A stretch of DNA of 64,000 bases from Streptococcus parasanguinis (lineage in GTDB: Bacteria > Bacillota > Bacilli > Lactobacillales > Streptococcaceae), in the NCBI RefSeq assembly GCF_031582885.1, contig NZ_CP133988.1, positions 627,501 through 691,500 of the forward strand, given 5' to 3'. Below, piece after piece: positions 16,922 through 27,000 of the stretch (positions are counted from its first letter, which is position 1; each line of letters opens with the position of its first letter). The notes under the pieces are model-generated. The model did not search any database. It had not been told where the DNA came from and was given only the letters and a program-made list of their open reading frames with translations. Both the position numbers and the translations under genes were made by a program.

Positions 16922-19900
16922 TTATTCGTGGCGTTTTTTAGCAACGATCATGCTTCCAGCACCTGCAAGGGCAAGCCCTGCTGCAACAAGTCCAGTACTT
17001 ACTGTTTCACCTGTAGAAGGAAGACCTTGTTTCTTACCTTCTTTCGATTGTTTACCAGAAGGATGATTTCCTTTCGGTTTATCAGTCGAAGGTGTTGGAG
17101 GTGTTGAAGGAGTAGTTGGAGGAGTTGGAGGTGTCTTCTTGTTAACGACATTTCCTTTATCCACTACAAAGTTTGTAGATTTTACATAGTCTTCCACTGT
17201 AACAGTGATTGGATCGCTCAACAATTGATAGCCAGCAGGGGCTGTCAATTCCATGATAACATAATCTTTCGCTTCAAATCCAATGAAGGTTACAAGACCA
17301 TTCGCATCAGAAGTAGCAGTCGCTTGACCTGCACCATAAGGGTTGGCAACTGGTGTGACACCATCAGCTTCAAAGAGACCAAATACAGCACCTGGAAGAG
17401 TTTCACCTTTTTCGTTCACTTTATGTAATTGAATGTTATAAAGTTTTAATTCAGGTTTGTTCACCACTGGAGGAGTTGGTGGGATAGAAGTAAATGGTTT
17501 GTTAACGACATTTCCTTTATCCACTATACTGTTTGAAGCAACCAAATCACTAGCTGCGATCTTGATGACTTCATCTGATAATTGGTAACCGTCAGGAGCA
17601 GTCAATTCTTTCACTACATAGTCTTTTGCTTCTAATCCTGTAAAGGTTACAAGACCATTCGCATCAGAAGTAGCAGTCGCTTGACCTGCACCATAAGGGT
17701 TCGCTACAGGAGTCGTACCATCAGCTTCAAAGAGACCGAATACGGCACCAACAAGAGCTTTCCCTTCTTGGTTCACTTTGTGCAATTGGATGCTGTAGAG
17801 TTTCAATTCAGGTTTGTCAACAGTCGGAGGAGTTGGAGGAATTGAAGTGAATGGTTTGTTGACCACTGTTCCTTTGTCTACGACGAGGTTAGTCGCAGCT
17901 TTCAACTCGCTAGCAGAAACTTTAATCACATCTGTTGATAGTTGATAACCTTCTGGAGCTGTAAGCTCTTTCACTACATAATCTTTTGCTTCAAATCCTG
18001 TAAAGGTAACCAGACCACTGGCATCTGAAGTTGCAGTCGCTTGACCTGCACCATAAGGATTCGCTACAGGAGTAGTACCATCTGCTTCAAAGAGACCAAA
18101 GACAGCTCCTGCAAGAGCATTTCCATCTGCGTTAGCTTTGTGCAATTGAATGCTATAAAGTTTCAACTCAGGTTTTTCAACAACTGGTGGTGTTGGTGGA
18201 ATTGAAGTTGTTACCAATTTGTTAGTGAAGGATGTCTTATCACCATATGCCACAGAAGCTTTGAGTGTATTGCTTGCATCATCTTTTGTGACAGTTACAG
18301 TCGCATCAATACTTCCTTCATCGTAGGTCATTCCTTTTGCTTTGCTTTCAGGAATAACTTCTTTAATCGTGTAGTGGAAGGTTTTTCCTGCGTCCTCTGA
18401 TGAATATGAAATGTCATCAAAGGTTACCGTACCATCTGCAGCATTTTGTTTTGTTTGAAGAACTTTTCCGGTTTCATCCAACAATTGGAAATTGAATTCG
18501 CCATTCTTCAATTCAGCACCTTCTAAAATCTTGCTAGCTGAAATTTTAGCTTTTGCTGGTTTAGGAGCCGTATAAGTGTTGTTAAATGTTTTATTCTCTG
18601 GATAGACAAGATCAGCTTTTAGAGCTTGTCCGTCTTGTGTAACCTTCACGGTCACTTGTTTTTCAGTTGTATCATAGGTGACACCTGGTGTATTTCCAAC
18701 AACTTCTTTTACAGTGTAAGTGTGTTCTCCTGCTTCCTTATAAGAAATCGGATCAAATGTTACTTTTCCGTTTTTGTTGGTAACAGTTTGAAGCTTAGTT
18801 GCACCCTCGTACAATTCAAAGTTAAACTCACCGTCTTTTAGATCACGGCCAGTAAGAGCTTTATCCAGTTCGATGGTAGCTTTTGTTTCTTTTGGCTTAT
18901 CTTTCGGATTTACAATTGTTTTCGTTACTGAATGGTCTGCTCCAAAATCTTCAACATTAACTACAGTATCAGCTTCTTTGATGATATGACCTGAAGGGGC
19001 TTCGATTTCAGTTAAGATATATTTATCTTTTAAGAGTTTTCCAACAGCAATATTACCATTTTCGTCTGATTCAAACTCACCGATAACTTGATTATTCGCT
19101 TGACGAACAACTCTAAACTTAGCACCTTTAAGTGGTTGATTCGCATCATCTACTTTATGGATATTGATTGAGTAAACATAACCAACACCAGCACCACCAG
19201 CAATTTGAACAGCAGCAGCATTAGTTACATTTTTGCTTTCAATACCTAGACCTTTAAGAGTTGCTTCATTTTTCAAGACTTCTCCGTCGGCAGGATCATA
19301 ATTTAAACGAACTTTATAATTAATACGATACTGATCTTGATCTGTAATGTCACCTAAATCAATAACAAATGATTGACCATCTTCGCTAATTGTAATCTTA
19401 TGCTGGTCTGTTACATCAACTCTATCAGAGAATACCCATTCACCAGTATCATATGAGAATTTACCTTTAATAATCTTAATGCTATCTTTTACGTAAGAAG
19501 CATTTGTAAATTGCAAGTGGTCCTCAATCGTTACACCTTTGATGTTTTGTTTTGTACGATTGACTGAAATAGTGTATTGGACCTCTCTTTTATCACCTTC
19601 ATTAACCCAACTAGTCTTTGTTAAAAGATAAGGATTACCATCGCCAATACCAGTAAATGATACTTTACCACCAACTTTTGTTTCTTTGTTAATGGTGATT
19701 TCTATCGGAATTTCACCTTTTTGTGGGTGTTTTTTGAAATCTATACGAGCATAGAAGAAGAAATTTCCACTTGTATCTGAGTGTTTTTCAACATAATCTG
19801 TATAGGTAATTGTAATGGATTTATTGTCTGGGTTTACATCAGCATTCGCTATGATTTCATTTGTATTGATATCACGAATTTTAAAGGAAGCTGAAGTAAT

Positions 19901-20185
19901 CATTAAAGCATCTGGAACTGTAACTACAGTTGAATCTCCTGCTTTAACATTCTTTCCAGACAAATCGTAATCAGCGTTAATTCGGAATGTTGCCCATTGT
20001 TGTAATTCCCAATCAAGGTTGCCACCTTCATTATTGGTAACTTTGATATTTTTGATCGTATCGACCAATTTTCCGCTAACGGTCACTCCAGGAGTTTCTG
20101 CTGAAGTGCGATTTAGACCTAAAGCGAAAAGCATGGCGACTAAACAAAGGACAAATGAGAAAATTTTAATATTTCTATTCTTCAT
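16922..20185 (-). CDS. LPxTG surface adhesin with MSCRAMM-like head, Spy0128-like and Cna-B (SpaA) repeats
   Basis: A Sec-secreted, sortase-anchored protein of 1087 residues. The frame extends six codons further (20203), but the ATG at 20185 has the AAGGGAAG site. Order: signal peptide (about 1-30), a 300-residue beta-rich head resembling the SdrG/Cna collagen-binding (DEv-IgG) region, and one Cna-B domain (YSINIHKVDDANQPLKGAKF). Two Spy0128-like isopeptide domains follow (ELDKALTGRDLKDGEF and SASKILEGAELKNGEF, each ending in F(N/T)N). Then come three near-identical Cna-B domains with KLY(S/N)IQLHK and PANPYGAGQATATSD-type cores, a Pro-rich linker, LPSTG, and a membrane anchor. It likely binds host matrix or saliva components; the ligand cannot be read from sequence. 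Confidence 0.88.
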   Translation of the reverse strand: MKNRNIKIFSFVLCLVAMLFALGLNRTSAETPGVTVSGKLVDTIKNIKVTNNEGGNLDWELQQWATFRINADYDLSGKNVKAGDSTVVTVPDALMITSASFKIRDINTNEIIANADVNPDNKSITITYTDYVEKHSDTSGNFFFYARIDFKKHPQKGEIPIEITINKETKVGGKVSFTGIGDGNPYLLTKTSWVNEGDKREVQYTISVNRTKQNIKGVTIEDHLQFTNASYVKDSIKIIKGKFSYDTGEWVFSDRVDVTDQHKITISEDGQSFVIDLGDITDQDQYRINYKVRLNYDPADGEVLKNEATLKGLGIESKNVTNAAAVQIAGGAGVGYVYSINIHKVDDANQPLKGAKFRVVRQANNQVIGEFESDENGNIAVGKLLKDKYILTEIEAPSGHIIKEADTVVNVEDFGADHSVTKTIVNPKDKPKETKATIELDKALTGRDLKDGEFNFELYEGATKLQTVTNKNGKVTFDPISYKEAGEHTYTVKEVVGNTPGVTYDTTEKQVTVKVTQDGQALKADLVYPENKTFNNTYTAPKPAKAKISASKILEGAELKNGEFNFQLLDETGKVLQTKQNAADGTVTFDDISYSSEDAGKTFHYTIKEVIPESKAKGMTYDEGSIDATVTVTKDDASNTLKASVAYGDKTSFTNKLVTTSIPPTPPVVEKPELKLYSIQLHKANADGNALAGAVFGLFEADGTTPVANPYGAGQATATSDASGLVTFTGFEAKDYVVKELTAPEGYQLSTDVIKVSASELKAATNLVVDKGTVVNKPFTSIPPTPPTVDKPELKLYSIQLHKVNQEGKALVGAVFGLFEADGTTPVANPYGAGQATATSDANGLVTFTGLEAKDYVVKELTAPDGYQLSDEVIKIAASDLVASNSIVDKGNVVNKPFTSIPPTPPVVNKPELKLYNIQLHKVNEKGETLPGAVFGLFEADGVTPVANPYGAGQATATSDANGLVTFIGFEAKDYVIMELTAPAGYQLLSDPITVTVEDYVKSTNFVVDKGNVVNKKTPPTPPTTPSTPPTPSTDKPKGNHPSGKQSKEGKKQGLPSTGETVSTGLVAAGLALAGAGSMIVAKKRHE
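17130..18200 (-). repeat. Three near-identical Cna-B repeats in the minus-strand adhesin
   Basis: Three units of about 340 bp each encode KLY(S/N)IQLHK ... GLFEADG(T/V)TPVANPYGAGQ ... VVDKG(N/T)VVNK. Long stretches are identical at DNA level (for example the region coding ANPYGAGQATATSD), suggesting recent homogenisation. Confidence 0.85.
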
Positions 20186-20364
20186 CTTATCTTCCCTTTT
20201 CATAAAAAATTAGTGCCTAGTTATCAATGCCTGATTACTCTTAAAGATAGGAACGTCCAAATCCTATCTGTTGGTAATAAGAATTGAGTGCTGAGACACG
20301 ACCTCCATAAAATTATTTTATAGGGTAAAATATTTTACTTTTAAAATTATTCCCTACAAAGGGA

Positions 20365-20393
20365 ATTATAGCAAAAATAATGAGTAGCTTCAA
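20365..20393 (-). promoter_or_regulatory. Promoter of the minus-strand adhesin
   Basis: Read on the minus strand: TTGAAG (20393-20388), a 17 bp spacer, and TATAAT (20370-20365), leaving a 5' leader of about 170 nt. The remaining 20394-20570 intergenic sequence is AT-rich and shows nothing else clear. Confidence 0.55.
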
Positions 20394-20573
20394 GCTAAAA
20401 TTGATGAAATGAGGCAGGAATTACGAACTTTTAAGAGATTTCATCAACTTTTGTTCTCTTTCAGAAAATAACCACGAAAATACCAACCGATTTACAAAAA
20501 AGAAGGACGGAAAAGTAAGTTTTTATTGAAAGAATACGAATAGTAGAATTGAGGAGACGCTAGGGCGAAGTGA

Positions 20574-20582
20574 TGGTATAAT
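20574..20582 (+). promoter_or_regulatory. dut operon promoter (extended -10)
   Basis: TGGTATAAT is a good extended -10 with no clear -35, about 40 bp before dut. Confidence 0.5.
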
Positions 20583-20622
20583 AGAAGAGATAGAAACTAT
20601 TTAGAATGAAAGAGGAATCATG

Positions 20623-21069
20623 ATGACAAAAATTCGTGGATTTGAACTTGTATCAAGCTATACCAATCAGGACTTGCTACCAAAACGGGAGACAGCACAC
20701 GCAGCTGGTTACGACTTAAAGGTGGCAGAACGCACGGTGATTGCTCCTGGGGAAATCGTCCTCGTCCCAACTGGGGTCAAGGCCTATATGCAACCGACTG
20801 AGGTGCTCTATCTCTATGACCGTTCCTCTAACCCTCGTAAAAAAGGCCTGGTCTTGATCAACTCTGTTGGGGTTATCGATGGAGACTACTACGGCAATCC
20901 TGGAAATGAAGGCCATATCTTTGCTCAGATGAAAAACATTACCGACCAGGAAGTCGTCCTTGAAGTTGGCGAACGTGTGGTTCAGGCTGTCTTTGCTCCT
21001 TTCTTAATTGCAGATGGAGATGAGGCGGATGGCGTGCGGACTGGTGGATTTGGGTCGACAGGGCACTAA
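20623..21069 (+). CDS. dut: dUTP diphosphatase
   Basis: It hydrolyses dUTP to dUMP and PPi, limiting uracil in DNA and supplying dTMP synthesis. The trimeric dUTPase motifs are present: HAAGYDLKV (motif 1), DRSSNPRKKG (motif 2), GVIDGDYYGN (motif 3) and the glycine-rich C-terminal RTGGFGSTGH (motif 5). Two consecutive ATGs exist (20620, 20623); the GAGGA site spacing favours 20623, giving 148 residues. The next gene starts one base after its stop, so dut, the phosphatase and radA form an operon, matching the pneumococcal order as I recall it. Confidence 0.96.
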   Translation: MTKIRGFELVSSYTNQDLLPKRETAHAAGYDLKVAERTVIAPGEIVLVPTGVKAYMQPTEVLYLYDRSSNPRKKGLVLINSVGVIDGDYYGNPGNEGHIFAQMKNITDQEVVLEVGERVVQAVFAPFLIADGDEADGVRTGGFGSTGH

Positions 21070-21070
21070 G

Positions 21071-21610
21071 ATGAAGATTATCTTTGTCCGTCATGGGGAG
21101 CCAGATTATAGTATGCTTGATAAACTTGAAGATCCGCAACTCTATAGTGGTTTTGGTCGTGATTTAGCACCATTGACAGGAAAAGGTCGCAGTCTGGCAA
21201 AAGAAGTTGCTAAAACTGCATGTTTTAGAAAGGCAGAGATTATTATTTCATCGTCTGTGACGAGGGCTTTAGAAACAGCACATTATATAGCAGTCGAAAC
21301 AGGATTGGACTTATTTGTGGAGCCGTTTTTTCATGAGTGGCGTCCAGACTTAGATGGCACTAACTCTGATTTAACTAGTGTATTGGTAGCTCATGAATAT
21401 TATCTAAAACATCAAGGAGCTTTATCTGAAGATTCTCCTTATCGCTATGAAACTGATCTAGAGATGCGTCATCGTTTTTTAAGAGCTTTGGAAAAATATA
21501 AAAATTATAAAACTATTATCATTGTAACTCACGGAATGCTCATGCGTCAGTTTGTGCCAAATGAGAAGATTGATTTTTGCCAAGTGATTGAGTGTGAGGT
21601 AGAGATATAG
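21071..21610 (+). CDS. Histidine phosphatase (phosphoglycerate mutase-like) superfamily protein
   Basis: The N-terminal RHGE motif ([13 protein letters not shown]) carries the phosphate-accepting His, [11 protein letters not shown] supplies the Arg, and [10 protein letters not shown] the second catalytic His. The protein is 179 residues. The substrate is unknown; the family ranges from sugar phosphatases to nucleotide-related phosphatases, and co-transcription with dut and radA gives no firm clue. The open frame runs 21 codons upstream into dut, but the ATG at 21071 is in the right place for the RHG motif. Confidence 0.88.
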   Translation: MKIIFVRHGEPDYSMLDKLEDPQLYSGFGRDLAPLTGKGRSLAKEVAKTACFRKAEIIISSSVTRALETAHYIAVETGLDLFVEPFFHEWRPDLDGTNSDLTSVLVAHEYYLKHQGALSEDSPYRYETDLEMRHRFLRALEKYKNYKTIIIVTHGMLMRQFVPNEKIDFCQVIECEVEI

Positions 21611-21623
21611 AAAGAGGTTTATC

Positions 21624-22982
21624 ATCGCAAAGAAAAAAACGACATTTATTTGTCAAAATTGTGCCTATAATTCACCTAAATACCTAGGGCGCTGTCCTAA
21701 CTGTGGTTCTTGGTCTTCTTTTGTTGAGGAAGTTGAGGTCGCTGAGGTTAAGAATGCGCGTGTGTCCTTGACGGGTGAAAAGACCAAACCCATGAAATTA
21801 GCGGACGTGACCTCTATCAATGTCCATCGGACCAAAACTGAGATGGAGGAGTTTAACCGCGTCCTTGGAGGCGGAGTGGTACCAGGAAGTCTCGTCCTCA
21901 TCGGTGGGGATCCTGGGATTGGGAAATCGACCCTTCTCCTTCAAGTGTCGACCCAGCTATCTCAAGTGGGAACGGTTCTCTACGTTAGTGGAGAGGAATC
22001 AGCCCAGCAGATCAAACTTCGAGCAGAGCGCTTGGGGGATATCGACAGTGAGTTTTATCTCTATGCCGAGACCAATATGCAGAGCGTGCGAGCAGAAGTA
22101 GAGCGTATCCAGCCTGATTTTCTGATCATTGACTCCATTCAGACGATTATGTCTCCTGAGATTTCAGGGGTGCAGGGGTCTGTTTCTCAGGTGCGTGAGG
22201 TGACGGCTGAACTCATGCAGCTGGCCAAGACCAATAACATCGCCATCTTTATCGTCGGCCATGTGACCAAGGAAGGAACCTTGGCGGGTCCTCGGATGCT
22301 GGAACACATGGTGGATACGGTGCTCTACTTTGAGGGGGAACGCCATCACACCTTCCGGATCCTGAGAGCAGTCAAAAATCGTTTTGGCTCGACCAATGAG
22401 ATCGGGATCTTCGAGATGCAATCAGGTGGCCTAGTCGAAGTCCTCAACCCCAGCCAGGTCTTTCTGGAAGAACGCTTGGATGGGGCGACTGGATCGTCCA
22501 TCGTTGTGACAATGGAAGGAACTCGTCCGATTCTGGCCGAAGTGCAGGCCTTGGTGACGCCAACCATGTTTGGAAATGCCAAGCGGACGACGACAGGGCT
22601 TGATTTCAATCGGGCTAGTCTCATCATGGCAGTGCTAGAAAAACGAGCGGGTTTGCTCCTTCAAAATCAGGATGCTTACCTCAAGTCTGCAGGTGGTGTC
22701 AAGTTGGATGAGCCAGCTATCGACCTAGCGGTTGCAGTTGCCATTGCTTCCAGCTACAAGGACAAACCAACCAACCCGCAGGAATGTTTCGTTGGAGAGT
22801 TGGGCTTGACAGGAGAAGTCCGCCGAGTCAATCGGATCGAACAACGGATCAATGAAGCTGCCAAGCTCGGTTTTACCAAGATTTATGTTCCGAAAAATTC
22901 TCTGACGGGGATTTCGACACCATCAGGGATCGAGGTGGTCGGTGTGAGTACACTGTCTGAAGTCTTGAAGAAAGTATTTTAA
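21624..22982 (+). CDS. radA: DNA repair protein RadA, apparent non-canonical (ATC) start
   Basis: RadA is a hexameric DnaB-like helicase that promotes branch migration in recombination repair and, in streptococci, transformation. The C4 zinc finger (CQNC ... CPNC) begins about nine codons in. Next are Walker [13 protein letters not shown], the RadA motif KNRFG, and the C-terminal Lon-like domain ([38 protein letters not shown]). In this frame a stop lies at 21600-21602, and no ATG, GTG or TTG occurs before the zinc finger. AAAGAGG (21611-21617) points to ATC at 21621 or 21624. The first usual start is GTG at 21762, which would delete the finger. With ATC the length is 452, as expected. Confidence 0.9.
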   Translation: MAKKKTTFICQNCAYNSPKYLGRCPNCGSWSSFVEEVEVAEVKNARVSLTGEKTKPMKLADVTSINVHRTKTEMEEFNRVLGGGVVPGSLVLIGGDPGIGKSTLLLQVSTQLSQVGTVLYVSGEESAQQIKLRAERLGDIDSEFYLYAETNMQSVRAEVERIQPDFLIIDSIQTIMSPEISGVQGSVSQVREVTAELMQLAKTNNIAIFIVGHVTKEGTLAGPRMLEHMVDTVLYFEGERHHTFRILRAVKNRFGSTNEIGIFEMQSGGLVEVLNPSQVFLEERLDGATGSSIVVTMEGTRPILAEVQALVTPTMFGNAKRTTTGLDFNRASLIMAVLEKRAGLLLQNQDAYLKSAGGVKLDEPAIDLAVAVAIASSYKDKPTNPQECFVGELGLTGEVRRVNRIEQRINEAAKLGFTKIYVPKNSLTGISTPSGIEVVGVSTLSEVLKKVF

Positions 22983-22992
22983 TAGTAGAAAA

Positions 22993-23162
22993 GAGGCTGG
23001 GCAAAAACTGTCCAGTCTTTGATGTTTGATAGTAATAACAGCATGACGCAGTGGTTGATTGGCATCTTTGTTCGCTTTTCAATCTCCAAAGATGACCTAA
23101 TCAACTGTGCGGGGGTGGGAAGACGAACTCTTTTTAATTAGTTGGAGTTCTTTCCCACTCCC
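22993..23162 (+). repeat. Intergenic three-hairpin element, subfamily A (copy A2)
   Basis: A 170 bp near-copy of 8090-8259, in the 3' flank of radA. Differences fall mostly in loops or keep pairing, for example a G-U in AGGCTGGGCA/TGTCCAGTCT. It ends with a T-run, so it can terminate the radA operon. Confidence 0.8.
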
Positions 23163-23197
23163 TTTTTTCAGATGTGACAGATGACAGGAGGTCCCCA

Positions 23198-23226
23198 CTG
23201 ACAGAAATAGTGAGTTGTGGTAAAAT
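23198..23226 (+). promoter_or_regulatory. Carbonic anhydrase gene promoter
   Basis: CTGACA (23198-23203), a 17 bp spacer, and TAAAAT (23221-23226) with upstream TGG. Confidence 0.5.
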
Positions 23227-23265
23227 AATAGATGGTTTGAATTTCAAAGGAATAAAGGAGAGACC

Positions 23266-23760
23266 ATGTCTTATTTTGATAATTTTTTAACAGCCAACCA
23301 AGCTTATGTGGCGCTACATGGAGACCTCCGTCTTCCGATTAAGCCCAAAACACAAGTAGCCATTGTGACCTGTATGGATTCCCGTCTTCACGTGGCGCCT
23401 GCACTAGGTCTAGCTCTTGGAGATGCTCATATTTTGCGGAATGCTGGAGGGCGCGTGACCGATGACATGATCCGCTCCTTGGTCATCTCTCAGCAGCAAA
23501 TGGGAACCCGTGAAATTGTGGTCTTGCACCATACAGACTGTGGCGCACAGACCTTTGAAAACGAGGGCTTCCGTCAGCATCTCAAGAAAGAACTGGGAGT
23601 GGATGTGGGAGATCGTGACTTCCTTCCCTTTCAAGACATTGAAGAGAGTGTCCGTGAAGATATGGAGCTTTTAAAAGCTTCCCCTTTGATTCCAGAGGAT
23701 GTGGTGATTTCAGGAGCTGTGTATGATGTGGACACCGGATTGATCTCAGAAGTGAAATAA
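23266..23760 (+). CDS. Beta-class carbonic anhydrase
   Basis: It interconverts CO2 and bicarbonate, supporting growth at ambient CO2 and carboxylation reactions. Zinc ligands and the catalytic dyad are readable: Cys36, Asp38 and Arg40 in CMDSRLH, and His89 and Cys92 in HHTDCG. At 164 residues it is the short type found in streptococci. An AAAGGAGAGA site precedes the ATG. It is monocistronic, bounded by the A2 element and a strong terminator. Placement after radA matches pneumococcus as I recall. Confidence 0.95.
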   Translation: MSYFDNFLTANQAYVALHGDLRLPIKPKTQVAIVTCMDSRLHVAPALGLALGDAHILRNAGGRVTDDMIRSLVISQQQMGTREIVVLHHTDCGAQTFENEGFRQHLKKELGVDVGDRDFLPFQDIEESVREDMELLKASPLIPEDVVISGAVYDVDTGLISEVK

Positions 23761-23763
23761 AAT

Positions 23764-23812
23764 AGAAGAGTTCAAGAAAACAAAACGACTTTGTTTTCTT
23801 GAACTCTTTTTT
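23764..23812 (+). terminator. Terminator of the carbonic anhydrase gene
   Basis: AGAGTTCAAGAAAACAAA and TTTGTTTTCTTGAACTCT form an 18 bp perfect stem, followed by T-rich sequence. Confidence 0.9.
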
Positions 23813-23931
23813 ATTGGCGTAAAAAAATTGAACCAAATAGGAAAAAATGTGACAATTTGGCACAAAATATTAAAAAATATGTGGTATAATATAACATTTT
23901 AACAAGAATATTACAATTAAATTTCAACAGA

Positions 23932-23960
23932 TTGACTCTTGATGTCAATAATGTTACAAT
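23932..23960 (+). promoter_or_regulatory. Promoter of the giant adhesin
   Basis: TTGACT (23932-23937), a 17 bp spacer and TACAAT (23955-23960) with upstream TG. A second extended -10 (TGGTATAAT, 23882-23890) lies 70 bp upstream. Confidence 0.6.
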
Positions 23961-24008
23961 TTTATTTGTATCATGGAATCATGAAATATGAAAAAGGAGA
24001 TCCTATAA

Positions 24009-27000
24009 ATGAAGGATATTTTCAATAGACGCCAACGCTTTTCTTTACGAAAATATAGCATTGGGGTTTGTTCTGTTCTCTTAGGAACAGCGCTCTTTGC
24101 TGCAGGAGCTAATACGGCTTCTGCGGAGGAAACAGCTGCCTCTTCAGGTGCATCAACGTCAGCTTCGACGGAGTCTGCATCTGATAGCACAGTAGCAGCT
24201 GAAACAACTGCCTCTTCTACTGAAGCATCTTATAATGCTCCAGTAACAAATGTCGATCAAGCAAATACAAGTGCTGCGAAGGAAGTCTCAGAGCAATCTG
24301 AGACTAACAAAGCAGCGGATAAAGCTGAGGAAGTGGCAAAACCAGCTAAAGCTGAAGAAACTGCAAAACCGGCTAAAGCTGAAGAAGCTACAAAACCAGC
24401 TAAAGCTGAAGAAGCTCCAAAAGTTCCAAAAGCACCAACAGCGACAAGCAAACCTGTTGAGAAAAAAGAGGCAAGCTCTAAACCTGCCTCTACAACAGCT
24501 ACTACTACAGCACCAACAACTTCAACTCGTGCTGCAGCAGGTGAAAGCTCAGAAAGAGCAGCTGCAAGAGAAGAAGCAGTTACACCAGCAGGAACGACTA
24601 CTTTTTCAGCTACTGTAAGTTCAGCAGCTCCGATCACTGGTACGCAAGCAGAAAGTTCAGCAAGTACAGATGCAGATGCAACTGTGGCTGTAGCAAACGC
24701 TGCTACAGAACGTACAAATGCAGGAGCATTAGCAATAAGCGGCCGTCGTCGTAGTCGTCGCGCTGTTACTGACGAAGCTGTCACTGGAGACCACAACTCT
24801 AACCCAGTAGCGGTAAGTACTTACTTAAAAGATGGGGAAAAAGTAACTCCAGAAATTAAAGATGCTAACGGTGCAACTGTAAGCTCTCAACCTGTACCAT
24901 CTGGTTACGCAAGAAAAGAAGGAGACTGGTATACATACGCTATTTGGGATTTAACTAAATTCAATGAACGTTACAATACAAAATACTATGCACGTGCGTA
25001 TAAGAGATTTGATGAATCTACAGATACAACAGTTGAATTGATTGATAAAACGACCGGTAATGTCGTAGAAACAAGAACAATCACTTCATCAAGTGGGATT
25101 CAAAAATTCACTACTACTACAGCAGCATCTAATAGCCAATTAACTTTCCAAGTGGATTACAAAGCCGGTACTGGTGAAAAAGGTAAAGCAGCTCAACCAT
25201 TTGTTCAAAATGGTTATGAAGTTGGAAAGAGCATCACAGACTTAGTGGCTGCTGGACACCAACTTACACCAGCTGAACAAGCGCTTTATACTGCGGTTTA
25301 TAATGCTCGTACTACAACAGATATTCTAAACGTTGTTGAACCAGCTTATAATGGTCGTACAATTACTGATTCAAACGCTAAAATACCAGAAGCAATTAAT
25401 AAAACAACTTACTATAAAGTAGTTGATAAAAACAACCCAACATTTAACGCTAATAAAACAGATAAAACTGTTCAAGATTATAAAGAAAATGGTAACGAAG
25501 TAGACTTAGCTAGATATACAACTAAAGCTATGGAAGGACAAAGTTTCACAGCATCTGGTGAGCGTCAATTTGATGGCTATAAATTGTATCAAACAGCTGA
25601 TGCATCTGATAAATCAGGTTATGTAAGTCGTCCTTACACAGTTGGAACTAAATTTATGGATGCGGACCGTTATGGTATTAAACGTATTAAAGAAGTTGTT
25701 GGAGAAGACGGTTCAGTAGTTATTCGTGTTTACTTACTAGATCCAAGACAACAAAGCAAACGTTCGGATGGTTCATTAAGTACCGATGGCTATATGTTGC
25801 TAGCAGAAACCAAGCCTATTAAACCAGGTGAATGGAATTCACAAGATTTAGTTGTTAAAAAATCACCTCTTAGAACAATTTCATATACTGAAACTAATGA
25901 AAAAACAGGTGCAGTTACACAATATCCTAACGGTAAAGAAGTTCCATTTGACTTTCAAAAAGCTGCTGGATATACACCATATCATACTGTATTCGTACCA
26001 TTCTTGGGCGATGGAATTGGACACGGTTCAGCTAACTCACAATTAGAACGTGGAGTAGGAGGTATCGGTACCAACGTTGACTTATTAAACACGTTAACAC
26101 CATATAAACAACCTGTTTACTACTATGTAAAACAAGAGCCAGTTGAAGTTACTCCAGAAGTTGAAAAACAATTGGAAGGACGTGTATTAGCAAATGGTGA
26201 GTTTACATTCAAACTTAAAGAGGTACAACCTAACAAATCACTTCCTTCATATGAAGAAACTGTTACTAACAAAGCAGACGGAAAAGCTACATTCAACAAA
26301 TTAACATTTAACAAAGTTGGTACTTACACTTACACAATCACTGAGACTCCAGGTTCAGATGCAAACGTTGAATACGATGCAATGACAGTTACTATGACTG
26401 TTAATGTAACTGAGAACGCTCAAGGTGATTTAGTAGCTACGACTAAATACAGTGCTGAAGGTGGATTCAAATCAAGTGCTGATGATAAAGTCTTCAACAA
26501 CTACGTTGTAGCACCTGTTAAAACTAAATTCGACTTCACTAAGAAATTAGCTGGACGTGAACTTAAAGACGGAGAATTCAAATTCGTTCTTAAAGATGCA
26601 AACGGACAAGAAGTTGAAACAGTAACGAACAAAGCAGACGGAACTGTAACCTTTACAGATATTTCATTTGACAACTCTAAAGTAGGTACTCATACTTATA
26701 CAGTAGAAGAAGTTGTTCCTGCAGCTAAAGAAGCTGGAATGGTATATGATACTATGAAAGCTACGATTACTGTAAAAGTTGCTAAAAATGGTCACACATT
26801 AACAACTGTAACTAACGTAGTTTCTACTGGTGGGGTAGACGCTAATGGTAAAGCAACTGATGGAACAGCGGATAAAGAGTTTAACAACAAAATAACTCCT
26901 CCAGAAACGCCTGTATTCCAACCAGAAAAATTCGTCCTTAACAAAGAAAAATTTGACCTAACAGGTACAAAATTAATGGACGATGACGATGAGCTTCAGG

